A stretch of DNA of 32,813 nt, from the IMG/VR virus record IMGVR_UViG_3300042476_000579, positions 1-32,813 of that record; one strand, 5' to 3'. Shown in pieces: positions 15,061-20,536 of this stretch; the first letter of the stretch is position 1; every line of letters starts with the position of its first letter. A program made the translations under genes and the position numbers. Below the pieces are notes generated by a model. The model ran no database searches. It was not told the DNA's origin and worked only from the letters and a program-made list of their open reading frames with translations. This DNA comes from a virus.

Positions 15061-15452
15061 GAGCCGGCCCCCGCTGCGCGCCGGGCGCGGGCGCGCTGAC
15101 CGTGGCACTGCTTGCAGTACGCATGCAGAGTTTGCCGACCGCGGTTGACCATCGAGTAAAACTGCGCGACCGGCTTAACCTCGGCGCAGTCTGGGCAGCG
15201 CTTTTCCTCGGGCAGTACTGCGGGCGTCGTTGCGTGTGTCTGGCGCCCCCGGCTCGGCGCGGCGGCGGGACGCCGGTCGTCTAACTGGGTGGCCGGCGGC
15301 ATCGTGACGCGGCGCGGCTCGCGCACAAGCTCAAAGCCGGGATGGCTGAGCTGCACCGCGACTACGGTGATTCCGTGTCCGTCTCGGTCGGGCTGGCCGA
15401 CGTAGTAGCGGTGCAGCTCGGTGCCGGGATAGCGGCGGCGGAAGCAGATCAT
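15057..15452 (-). CDS. Zinc-ribbon protein, HNH-like C-terminal part
   Basis: A 131-residue protein. The C-terminal 55 residues contain EKRCPDCAEVKPVAQFY and HAYCKQCHGQRARARRAAG, two CxxC pairs separated by about 25 residues. This is the zinc-binding pattern of small phage proteins related to HNH/recombination endonuclease VII-like folds. The second half lacks an obvious HNH catalytic His-Asn set, so DNA binding rather than cleavage is possible. The N-terminal half (VVAVQLSHPGFELV) is not recognised. ATG at 15452. Confidence 0.65.
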   Translation of the reverse strand: MICFRRRYPGTELHRYYVGQPDRDGHGITVVAVQLSHPGFELVREPRRVTMPPATQLDDRRPAAAPSRGRQTHATTPAVLPEEKRCPDCAEVKPVAQFYSMVNRGRQTLHAYCKQCHGQRARARRAAGAGS

Positions 15453-15456
15453 TCGG

Positions 15457-15789
15457 TTAGGCCCCCGCCTTCATCACCGCGTCCATGTGCTCGCGGGCCA
15501 GTGCGCGCAGGGCCTCGCGGCGCTCCTGCACGCTCAGAATCTGCTTGATGTCTGTCGCCAGTTCGGCTGCCATGTGGTTCACCATGCGCTCGGCCAGCTC
15601 AGCCTCGATGCGCTCCACCACCCGCCGGCGCACGCGGTCGGCGTCCACTAGGCGCCACATCTCGGCCATCCACTCAGCCGGCACCTTGACGCGGCTTTCG
15701 TAGTTCGGCAGCAGCCATTGGCCGCTGCTCACATGGTGCAGCACAGCCTTCTCGGCGGCGGCTTTCACTTGCGTTTCAAAGTCGGTCAT
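15457..15789 (-). CDS. Conserved phage hypothetical protein
   Basis: A 110-residue, mostly helical, charged protein (FETQVKAAAEKAVLHH, RRRVVERIEAELAERMVNHMAAEL) with no visible enzyme motif or membrane segment. AAGGAAAG lies about 5 nt upstream of the ATG at 15789. The stop falls in GCCTAAC, a heptamer that recurs at several gene ends here. An 84-nt gap upstream contains a hairpin discussed separately. Function unknown. Confidence 0.65.
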   Translation of the reverse strand: MTDFETQVKAAAEKAVLHHVSSGQWLLPNYESRVKVPAEWMAEMWRLVDADRVRRRVVERIEAELAERMVNHMAAELATDIKQILSVQERREALRALAREHMDAVMKAGA

Positions 15790-15818
15790 CGTCTTTCCTT
15801 TGCTTCGTTCAACATGGG

Positions 15819-15886
15819 GCCTAACTACATCGGAACTTTTTGGCGCTTTGCAGCACCTTCCGAATGCTGTCTCCTAGTAGTTAAGC
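15819..15886. other. Imperfect palindrome with attC-like end boxes (weak candidate)
   Basis: GCCTAACTAC at 15819-15828 faces GTAGTTAAGC at 15877-15886 (9 of 10 pairs), with an inner CGGAA/TTCCG stem. An 11-nt one-sided gap and a poor apical stem make it less convincing than the other two sites. It lies between two leftward genes. Confidence 0.35.
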
Positions 15887-15954
15887 GGGTCGGAATCGTC
15901 ATCGCTCAGGCAGTGTCGCCGGCTCGTGGGCAGGTCTGCCATCCGGGTAGTCAT
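15874..15954 (-). CDS. Very small protein (26 residues)
   Basis: A short frame reading MTTRMADLPTSRRHC and an acidic end (DDDSDPLNY). The ATG overlaps the TGA of the upstream gene (ATGA), the pattern used throughout this operon, which is the main reason to include it. It ends beside the hairpin at 15819-15886. No function can be proposed. Confidence 0.4.
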   Translation of the reverse strand: MTTRMADLPTSRRHCLSDDDSDPLNY

Positions 15955-16247
15955 GCGTCCTCCCACCAGATCACGTCGCAGCCGCGCACGCGCGCGCAGT
16001 AGACCGCGCGGCCGGCTACGTTGTCGATCTCGCTGTACTCCGACTGCCGCTGGTCTAGCCACGCGCGCAGATTGCCGGGGTGTTCGAGCCGGATTGCCGG
16101 GGGTGCGGGCGGCACGATGTAGATGTTGCGCACGCGGGCGCCTACGCTGCACAGCGTCTCGGCAGCTTCGCGCGCAAGCTGGAGCGGGGACAGCGTGCTC
16201 ATAAGCGCGTCTAGTCGCTCGGTGTCAATGTTCAGAGGGAAGCTCAT
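15951..16247 (-). CDS. Hypothetical protein
   Basis: A 98-residue protein with a helical first half (TERLDALMSTLSPLQLAREAAETL) and a second part with RLEHPGNLRAWLDQRQSEY and CARVRGCDVIWWED. No family recognised. The ATG at 16247 overlaps the previous stop and the stop overlaps the next ATG, so it is translated in line with the Gp157-like gene. Confidence 0.65.
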   Translation of the reverse strand: MSFPLNIDTERLDALMSTLSPLQLAREAAETLCSVGARVRNIYIVPPAPPAIRLEHPGNLRAWLDQRQSEYSEIDNVAGRAVYCARVRGCDVIWWEDA

Positions 16248-16738
16248 CCGATGATCAGCCGGTCGCGTTTAACGATGCGGGCGCCCTGCACGTCCTGCCC
16301 GCTCTTGATTGCCACTTTGATGCCGGTCTTGTCCGGCTCGCGCGTCGTCTTCACGCGCATAAATTGCTCGGCTAGCAGCGACTGGTCGTAGACCTCTACT
16401 GACTCGTCGCGGCCCGGATAGAGTCGCACGCGCAGCAACTTGTCATCGCTGGCAATCTCGGTGATGCCTGCCGTGCGCATACAGTCGGCCAGGTAGCTGC
16501 GCAAATGCACGGCGCGCGAGCGCATTGCCTTCACGCGCCGGCTGATCTCGTCGATGCGGTTTTCGATTGCATCGGCTTCCAGTTCGCGCTGTGCGATATA
16601 CGCGGCTACGGCCGCGCCCTTGCGCTCGACCAGCTCGCGTGCTGTGCCGTACTCGGCAGGCAGTTCGCCGGTTTCGGGGTCGATCTGATCCAGGGCGGCG
16701 GCTAATTCGGTCGCGGCCTGGTAGAGGGTCACATTCAT
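16244..16738 (-). CDS. Siphovirus Gp157-family protein
   Basis: A 164-residue protein with the Gp157 pattern: NVTLYQAATELAAALDQID and ETGELP at the start, a long central coiled helix (residues about 45-100, KGAAVAAYIAQRELEADAIEN), and a C-terminal beta part ending GARIVKRDRLIIG. The family, first noted in Streptococcus thermophilus phages for a resistance phenotype, commonly sits with recombination genes, as here with NinB and an SSB-like protein. The ATG and first codons lie inside a 36-bp sequence repeated exactly at 18032-18067. Confidence 0.9.
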   Translation of the reverse strand: MNVTLYQAATELAAALDQIDPETGELPAEYGTARELVERKGAAVAAYIAQRELEADAIENRIDEISRRVKAMRSRAVHLRSYLADCMRTAGITEIASDDKLLRVRLYPGRDESVEVYDQSLLAEQFMRVKTTREPDKTGIKVAIKSGQDVQGARIVKRDRLIIG

Positions 16739-16754
16739 GATTCAATTCCTAGTT
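16719..16754 (-). repeat. 36-bp translation-start cassette, copy 1
   Basis: Covers the ribosome-binding site (TAGGAATTGAATC before ATG), the start codon and the MNVTLY codons of the Gp157-like gene. It is identical over 36 bp to 18032-18067. Confidence 0.9.
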
Positions 16755-16938
16755 ATGGCGCAGCCCGCTTTGCCACCCGCTGCCGCCTGCGGGCAATCTT
16801 GGCGGCGGCTTCTTTCACTTCGGCGTGATCATCGGGGTGCGCATAGATCCCGCGCACTTCGGTAGTCGGCACGTCTGCCAGCTTGCGGCGCTCGCGCAAT
16901 TCGCGCTGCCGCTCGGCGTTGGTCTTGGCTGCCGTCAC
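16753..16938 (-). CDS. Small charged protein
   Basis: A 61-residue protein rich in Arg/Lys/Glu (NAERQRELRERRKLADVPTT, then HPDDHAEVKEAAAKIARRR), resembling short ribbon-helix-helix-like or DNA-associated phage proteins. I chose the GTG at 16938 because it overlaps the TGA of the upstream gene (GTGA). A TTG at 16944 is the alternative. The stop is in the GCCATAAC context just before the copy-1 start cassette. No firm function. Confidence 0.55.
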   Translation of the reverse strand: MTAAKTNAERQRELRERRKLADVPTTEVRGIYAHPDDHAEVKEAAAKIARRRQRVAKRAAP

Positions 16939-17180
16939 TTCCAAACTTCGGGATAGTGTTTTGTAGGCAGACGGTGCCGCAGAAGACGCAGCAACGTAAC
17001 GTGCGCATACTCGATGTCGTCGCGCATACGCTGGCTTTTGCCGGGTTCAAGCCTATCAAGGCGCGCCTTGCTCCACATCGAAATTTCGCGGTATGCCAAC
17101 AAAATGCCTTCATGAAACCCTCGGTCGAACTCGCTGCGGTCATCAGGGCTTTCGCCCTGGCGCTCAGTCGCGCCCGACAT
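16935..17180 (-). CDS. Hypothetical protein
   Basis: An 81-residue charged protein (DRSEFDRGFHEGILLAYREI, then RMRDDIEYAHVTLLRLLRHR), probably helical. GGAGG lies 7 nt before the ATG at 17180, inside the end of the upstream gene, with which it overlaps by 17 nt. No family recognised. Confidence 0.6.
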   Translation of the reverse strand: MSGATERQGESPDDRSEFDRGFHEGILLAYREISMWSKARLDRLEPGKSQRMRDDIEYAHVTLLRLLRHRLPTKHYPEVWK

Positions 17181-17352
17181 AAAGGGCCTCCATGGTTTTG
17201 TCGGCCTGGGGCCGCTGCGCCCACAGCACATCCATGCGCTCAAACGCAAGGGCCTTGGTGCCGTAGCCGATGCCGGCCTCGGCTACGCCGTCAACAGTGA
17301 CGACCCAACGGTTTTGGTTGTTGACGACGATTTGGCGGGTGTTGAGTTGCAT
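17164..17352 (-). CDS. Small hypothetical protein, first gene after the internal promoter
   Basis: A 62-residue protein (MQLNTRQIVVNNQNRWVVTV, then GIGYGTKALAFERMDVLWAQ) that looks like a compact beta-alpha domain. GGAGA lies 6 nt before the ATG at 17352. It is the first gene downstream of the leftward promoter at 17387-17414. No function recognised. Confidence 0.6.
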   Translation of the reverse strand: MQLNTRQIVVNNQNRWVVTVDGVAEAGIGYGTKALAFERMDVLWAQRPQADKTMEALYVGRD

Positions 17353-17386
17353 GCTGTTCTCCGGTTTGTGTGTTGCGATGGGTGCT

Positions 17387-17414
17387 ATTCTGCCATCGTT
17401 ACGCGTAACGTCAA
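17387..17414 (-). promoter_or_regulatory. Leftward promoter with palindromic operator in its spacer
   Basis: On the minus strand, TTGACG (17414-17409) and CAGAAT (17392-17387) are separated by 16 bp. The perfect 14-bp palindrome CGTTACGCGTAACG (17397-17410) fills most of the spacer and touches the -35 box. Such a position would let a dimeric repressor block RNA polymerase. The rest of the 162-bp gap (17353-17514) holds the hairpin at 17464-17520. Confidence 0.55.
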
Positions 17415-17463
17415 GGGGTCTAAGCAACTATTTTTGACTGTTACATCTGCGTTCGCACACAGC

Positions 17464-17520
17464 GCCATAACACGCTAGTCAACCGGCCGCCTGACGGCGC
17501 CGGTTACCAGCACGTTAGGC
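17464..17520 (+). other. Integron attC-like hairpin
   Basis: A 57-bp imperfect palindrome ending in GTTAGGC (17514-17520, the GTTRRRY box). Paired segments are 17464-17466/17518-17520, 17468-17471/17514-17517, 17474-17479/17506-17511 (one mismatch), 17481-17486/17500-17505 and 17488-17491/17496-17499. Three single bases (17467, 17480, 17487) bulge from the same strand, and there is one 2x2 unpaired spacer. One-sided extrahelical bases and a spacer are attC features. The left box GCCATAAC carries one extra base relative to RYYYAAC. It could also act as a terminator for the leftward gene ending at 17515. Confidence 0.5.
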
Positions 17521-17724
17521 ATCACCACCATCGGACAGCGGCGCCAGCTTGTCGAGCTTGCACATCCACAGGCTGCAACGCGGGCACAGTTCGCCGCTGT
17601 AGTCCCGCGGCAGTCGCTCCATTGCGCACTGCCTGAGAATGTGTGTGTACTCGCCGCAGTTGCACGGCGCGTGGCCTTGCTGGTATTGGTTGCAGTATGC
17701 GAGCCACGCAAGCGTTTCACTCAT
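17515..17724 (-). CDS. Cysteine-rich, probably zinc-binding small protein
   Basis: A 69-residue protein with seven Cys, including CNCGEY and LCPRCSLWMCK, suggesting one zinc site. GGAGG lies 7 nt before the ATG at 17724, and this ribosome-binding site belongs to the gene remnant at 17721-17783. The TAA stop lies in the GCCTAAC heptamer that forms one foot of the hairpin at 17464-17520. No family recognised. Confidence 0.6.
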   Translation of the reverse strand: MSETLAWLAYCNQYQQGHAPCNCGEYTHILRQCAMERLPRDYSGELCPRCSLWMCKLDKLAPLSDGGDA

Positions 17725-17783
17725 TTTCGACCTCCATCGATTGCCGCCCACAGTGCCGGAACCCGCTGTGCTGTAATCGTCAG
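17721..17783 (-). pseudogene. 3' remnant of a BPSL0761-family gene, reused as a leader
   Basis: This 63-bp segment matches the end of the BPSL0761-like gene (14555-14617) at 58 of 63 positions and still reads LTITAQRVPALWAAIDGGRK and a stop. Three of the five differences are synonymous. The rest of the gene is missing upstream, where the sequence changes at GCCTAAC. What remains supplies the GGAGG ribosome-binding site for the Cys-rich protein. Confidence 0.8.
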
Positions 17784-17790
17784 TTAGGCG

Positions 17791-18051
17791 CTACTTAGCG
17801 CTCGACCAGTCACAAGACACGCCACGACCGGGGCCATTGCCGAACGTCACCACGCATCGGGTGCCGTCGTCCATCGTCACGGGCACAACGTGGGTCACAT
17901 AGTTGCCTCTGGCAACAAAGTTGCGCCAGCCATTCGGCGTCTCTGCGTCCGTGCGTTCGCCTACGCTGCATCCTGCGCACGCGAGAACCAGCGCAGCAAC
18001 AACCGCGCGCCTAACCCCTCGCTCAACCGGATGGTAGAGGGTCACATTCAT
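17791..18051 (-). CDS. Small secreted protein, probable lipoprotein
   Basis: An 86-residue protein with a hydrophobic signal segment (RRAVVAALVLACAGC) ending in a lipobox-like site, though the -3 position is Cys. The mature part has VVPVTMDDGTRCVVTFGNG and GVSCDWS, two Cys likely in a disulfide. Small phage proteins with DGTRCV and a final SCxW are common and unassigned. An exported lipoprotein could alter superinfection, which is speculation. The first six residues (MNVTLY) come from the 36-bp cassette shared with Gp157. The next ten codons read through an attC-like half-site (18009-18030). Confidence 0.65.
   Translation of the reverse strand: MNVTLYHPVERGVRRAVVAALVLACAGCSVGERTDAETPNGWRNFVARGNYVTHVVPVTMDDGTRCVVTFGNGPGRGVSCDWSSAK
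18009..18030 (-). other. attC-like half-site inside the lipoprotein signal sequence
   Basis: On the plus strand this reads GCCTAACCCCTCGCTCAACC plus GG. It matches the left end of the attC-like site at 25101-25202 (read on the minus strand) at 18 of 20 positions. No partner half was found nearby, so it looks like a broken site captured in coding sequence. Confidence 0.45.
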
Positions 18052-18067
18052 GATTCAATTCCTAGTT
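18032..18067 (-). repeat. 36-bp translation-start cassette, copy 2
   Basis: Exact copy of 16719-16754. It supplies ribosome-binding site, ATG and the MNVTLY codons for the lipoprotein gene, which is otherwise unrelated to the Gp157-like gene. Confidence 0.9.
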
Positions 18068-18434
18068 CGGTCGCTGCGTATGCCTGTATGCGCGTCACGT
18101 AGTCGGCAAACTCGTGCACGCTCAGGGTCGTTGTGCTGATAGGCGTTTGTCCGCCGCCCGGCATGTCTTCGCGGCCGATGTACTGGCCGGCAAAGTGGGC
18201 ATGCCATGCCTCGCTGCTGTACTGCCTGCCGTCGATCCATGCTTGCTCGCTGATCTCGCGCAACAGCGCCCAGTACAGGCGATTCTGCTGCACGTTTCGT
18301 TTGGCCTTGTGCTCCGTGACGTGGACGGCCAGCGGCCGGCCGTCCCGCGCCATCGCGCGCGCGTTGGCTTTGAGGAACGCTGAGAGAGCGCGGACGTGCG
18401 TCTCGTCACGGAGCACGAAGACTCGGTTTACCAC
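18048..18434 (-). CDS. ninB: NinB-family recombination protein
   Basis: A 128-residue protein of the lambda NinB (Orf) type, which binds single-stranded DNA and helps load recombinases in RecF-type recombination. Recognisable segments are KAKRNVQQNRLYWALLREI in the centre, then SSEAWHAHFAGQYIG and a C-terminal STTTLSVHEFADYVTRIQAY. The length is slightly below lambda NinB (146). GTG start at 18434, overlapping the end of the SSB-like gene by 7 nt. The pairing with an SSB-like protein fits a recombination-replication module. Confidence 0.9.
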   Translation of the reverse strand: MVNRVFVLRDETHVRALSAFLKANARAMARDGRPLAVHVTEHKAKRNVQQNRLYWALLREISEQAWIDGRQYSSEAWHAHFAGQYIGREDMPGGGQTPISTTTLSVHEFADYVTRIQAYAATELGIES

Positions 18435-19078
18435 GGGATGTCGTCATCCATTGCGGCCATTCCGCTATCAGACGGCGCAGATGCTGCTGCGGCCTGGTTG
18501 ACGCTAGGCTTCTTCTGCCATTCGGCGCAGCCGCGGATCGTCTCCTGCAATTTCTCGCTGAATGCCTCGAACAGCGTCATGTCGGGCTCCGTCACGTCGA
18601 ACAATTGCAGCGCAGACACGGCAGCCGGCACGCTGTCGCGCATCGCCTTCGGCACCGGGCTGATGCTGGCGACGTTCGAATAGGTCTTACCGTCGCGGGC
18701 GTCGTGCTTGACGTTGATCAGCGCGGGCACGCCGAGCAGCTTGGACACATCAAAGCCGGCCAGCTCCTCCGGCGTGAATGCGCGACCGCGCCAGGACTCG
18801 AGGTCAGCTCGCAGGATGGACTTTTCACCGAGACTCAGCGTGTACCGCTTGCTGATAATCAACGGTTTCCCGTCGTCGGTCTTGAGCGGCGTGCCGTCTT
18901 CGTCCTCGCCGTGCAGCTCCCATGTCAAAGCCACTTTTCGGGCCGGCGGCTTGGGCTTGCCTTGGTACTCACGCGGCTGCGTGCCCAAGTCGATAACCCG
19001 CACACACCGGCCGGTGTGGACGCCTTGCGGCACGGGCCGAAAATCTCCGCCGCCGGTGTCAGATGCAATCAACGCCAT
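18428..19078 (-). CDS. Predicted phage single-stranded DNA-binding protein
   Basis: A 216-residue protein whose last residues are MDDDIPW, nearly the acidic DDDIPF tip by which bacterial SSB recruits partner proteins. A flexible Ala/Ser-rich linker (NQAAAASAPSDSG) precedes it. The body contains PARKVALTWELHGEDEDGTP, ISKRYTLSLGEKSILRADLE and GVPALINVKHD, a beta-rich pattern consistent with an OB-fold. GGAGA lies 7 nt before the ATG at 19078. The neighbour NinB supports the role. The call rests on the tail, domain layout and context. Confidence 0.82.
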   Translation of the reverse strand: MALIASDTGGGDFRPVPQGVHTGRCVRVIDLGTQPREYQGKPKPPARKVALTWELHGEDEDGTPLKTDDGKPLIISKRYTLSLGEKSILRADLESWRGRAFTPEELAGFDVSKLLGVPALINVKHDARDGKTYSNVASISPVPKAMRDSVPAAVSALQLFDVTEPDMTLFEAFSEKLQETIRGCAEWQKKPSVNQAAAASAPSDSGMAAMDDDIPW

Positions 19079-19238
19079 GTTCTTTCTCCATCCCACCGTC
19101 ACGGGCCGCGGGGCGCCTCTCTGGAATGCCAGCCGCCCATCGCAGGGCGGCAATCTCGTCTTGCGTCAGTTTGCGGGTGGACGCGGCGCGCAGCGCCTCG
19201 TCGCATATCCGCTCAATGTCGGTTGTGTAATCAGTCAT
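19059..19238 (-). CDS. Small hypothetical protein
   Basis: A 59-residue protein (MTDYTTDIERICDEALRAAS, then LTQDEIAALRWAAGIPER), helical and slightly acidic, ending EKEHGVDCI. It overlaps the SSB-like gene by 20 nt and carries that gene's ribosome-binding site within its end. The ATG at 19238 overlaps the upstream gene by 8 nt. No family recognised. Confidence 0.6.
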   Translation of the reverse strand: MTDYTTDIERICDEALRAASTRKLTQDEIAALRWAAGIPERRPAARDGGMEKEHGVDCI

Positions 19239-19392
19239 GGCCGGCCTCGAGGAAGGCGCGCACGTGGAGCCCGTTGATGTGCGCACGCCACGTGGCGTGC
19301 AGGTAGGCGGGATGCTTGGGCCCGGCGTTCAGCGCGACGAGGCGCCAGAATAGGTACGCAAGTAGCGCTGTGACCGCATGCAGCAAGCTCAT
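19231..19392 (-). CDS. Small membrane-associated protein
   Basis: A 53-residue protein with one N-terminal hydrophobic helix (LLHAVTALLAYLFWRLVAL) and a His/Arg-rich rest (HPAYLHATWRAHINGLHVRA). The ATG at 19392 overlaps the upstream TGA (ATGA). No function recognised. It pairs with the next-upstream small membrane protein. Confidence 0.55.
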   Translation of the reverse strand: MSLLHAVTALLAYLFWRLVALNAGPKHPAYLHATWRAHINGLHVRAFLEAGHD

Positions 19393-19532
19393 TGCCTGAT
19401 CTCCAGGCATGCGAACAACAGCGCCGCCCACGTGGTCACGCCGATCACAGCCAGTGCCAAATCGGTCCATTCGGCCGGCCTGTTCAGTTGGCGCAGCGAG
19501 TCCATGCGGCTTTTCGTGGCGTTGTCAGTCAT
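19389..19532 (-). CDS. Small single-helix membrane protein (47 residues)
   Basis: The frame reads MTDNATKSRMDSLRQLNRPA, then one membrane helix (LALAVIGVTTWAALLFACLE). Both ends overlap neighbours in the ATGA style (start at 19532 inside the upstream stop, stop at 19389 inside the next ATG). This is strong evidence that it is translated although it is very short. Function unknown. Confidence 0.6.
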   Translation of the reverse strand: MTDNATKSRMDSLRQLNRPAEWTDLALAVIGVTTWAALLFACLEIRQ

Positions 19533-19768
19533 GGCACCGTCACGGCGGGGGCGGCCTCAGCGGCCTCGATCAGCGCGCGGGCCATCGCAAGGGCCTCATT
19601 GCGAGTCAGCACACCCGACAAGTTGGCGCCAGCGCGCGACAGGTTGAGGAAAACGGCATCGTTCTTGCCGGCCGACAGCGTCGACCAGGGCGCGACGTAA
19701 ATGCGTAGTTCGGTTGCGTCGACAGACCGCGTGCCGTCGTCGTCGCGCTCGATCAGCGGGCCAACCAT
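19529..19768 (-). CDS. Hypothetical protein
   Basis: A 79-residue protein with ERDDDGTRSVDATELRIYVA, LSAGKNDAVFLNLSRAGANL and EALAMARALIEAAE, suggesting a small beta-hairpin plus helix. AGGAGG lies 5 nt before the ATG at 19768, the best ribosome-binding site at the head of this operon. The ATG shares one base with the previous TGA. No family recognised. Confidence 0.65.
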   Translation of the reverse strand: MVGPLIERDDDGTRSVDATELRIYVAPWSTLSAGKNDAVFLNLSRAGANLSGVLTRNEALAMARALIEAAEAAPAVTVP

Positions 19769-19977
19769 CACAGCCTCCTGAGTCGTTGCTGGATGGCGAG
19801 TTGCAGTGCGCCCAGGCGAGCGCACTCGACCGCCTCGTCCGGCCGCGCAGCGCCGCGATCAAGCGCGCAGTACAGTCGCGCTTCGGCGTCCCGCTGGGCG
19901 GCGGTAACTGCGGCACGTTCGGCCAGCAGATCGGCAGCCGTCAGGTCGTCGTGCTGAATCTGATAGATCGATCGCAT
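19768..19977 (-). CDS. First gene of the leftward operon, hypothetical
   Basis: A 69-residue helical protein (LTAADLLAERAAVTAAQRDA, then PDEAVECARLGALQLAIQQR). GAGGT lies 6 nt before the ATG at 19977, and the start is about 30 nt downstream of the leftward promoter at 20007-20035. As first gene it would be made early and be controlled by the palindromic operator. No function recognised. Confidence 0.65.
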   Translation of the reverse strand: MRSIYQIQHDDLTAADLLAERAAVTAAQRDAEARLYCALDRGAARPDEAVECARLGALQLAIQQRLRRL

Positions 19978-20006
19978 GTGCTACCTCGAGTCGTTCGATG
20001 GAGGGC

Positions 20007-20088
20007 ATTAAACAGCACGTTTCGTCGCGTGTCAACAGTCCGTGTATTACACGCTGTGTTGACAGACCACATAAACGTAGTGTTTAAT
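20007..20088. promoter_or_regulatory. Divergent promoter pair on a near-symmetric operator
   Basis: Centred on 20047. Minus strand: TTGACA (20035-20030), 17 bp, TTTAAT (20012-20007). Plus strand: TTGACA (20059-20064), 18 bp, TTTAAT (20083-20088). Both -35 boxes are the arms of a palindrome: TGTCAACA (20030-20037), CGTGTA, T, TACACG, TGTTGACA (20057-20064). Matching AAACGTnnTGTTTAAT blocks extend the symmetry to both -10 boxes. By eye about 28 of 40 positions match. A repressor bound at the centre would control both early operons. Confidence 0.8.
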
Positions 20089-20117
20089 CAAGCATGTTCA
20101 TCCGCGCATTAACACCC

Positions 20118-20354
20118 ATGAATAGCACCCCTTCTGAAGCGCTCGACGAGGCGATCAAGCAGACCGGCGGGACCAAACAGCTTGCCGACCGGCTCGCTGT
20201 GACCGTTCAGGTGGTCTCCAACTGGCGCGCCCGCGGGGTGCCAGCCGAGCGCTGTCCGGACATTGAGCGCGTAACTGGCGTGCGCTGCGAGCGTCTGCGG
20301 CCGGACGTTGATTGGGACGTACTGCGCGTCGCTGGTCGCAATACGGAAGGATGA
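20118..20354 (+). CDS. YdaS/Cro-like helix-turn-helix regulator
   Basis: A 78-residue DNA-binding protein. EALDEAIKQTGGTKQLADRL followed by AVTVQVVSNWRARG is the helix-turn-helix of the YdaS/Cro-like group. ERCPDIERVTGVRCERLRPD follows as in other members. It is the first rightward gene after the divergent promoter and the obvious candidate to bind that operator. The ATG at 20118 begins the conserved part. An ATG at 20094 adds eight residues but sits about at the predicted transcription start. Neither has a good ribosome-binding site. The last 12 residues (WDVLRVAGRNTEG region) recur in the mini-gene at 21887. Confidence 0.85.
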   Translation: MNSTPSEALDEAIKQTGGTKQLADRLAVTVQVVSNWRARGVPAERCPDIERVTGVRCERLRPDVDWDVLRVAGRNTEG

Positions 20355-20356
20355 GG

Positions 20357-20536
20357 ATGGACGAAGAACTGACTAAGGCCCTGCACTCTGCGACGTTTGC
20401 AACGCAAGAGCTACAGCAGGCACTGAAGACCTCGGACGCGGTGGCCGCGCTGGTTCTCCTGCCGATGATTGCCGACGCGGCACGATTGGCGCAGCAGATC
20501 AGCGGGTTGATTCACGCGAGGGCCGACCGTGGCTGA
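20357..20536 (+). CDS. Small hypothetical protein
   Basis: A 59-residue helical protein (MDEELTKALHSATFATQELQ, then VLLPMIADAARLAQQISGLI). I use the ATG at 20357, 6 nt after GGAAGG. An ATG at 20351 overlaps the previous stop but has no room for a ribosome-binding site. The end overlaps the methyltransferase start by 8 nt. No family recognised. Confidence 0.6.
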   Translation: MDEELTKALHSATFATQELQQALKTSDAVAALVLLPMIADAARLAQQISGLIHARADRG

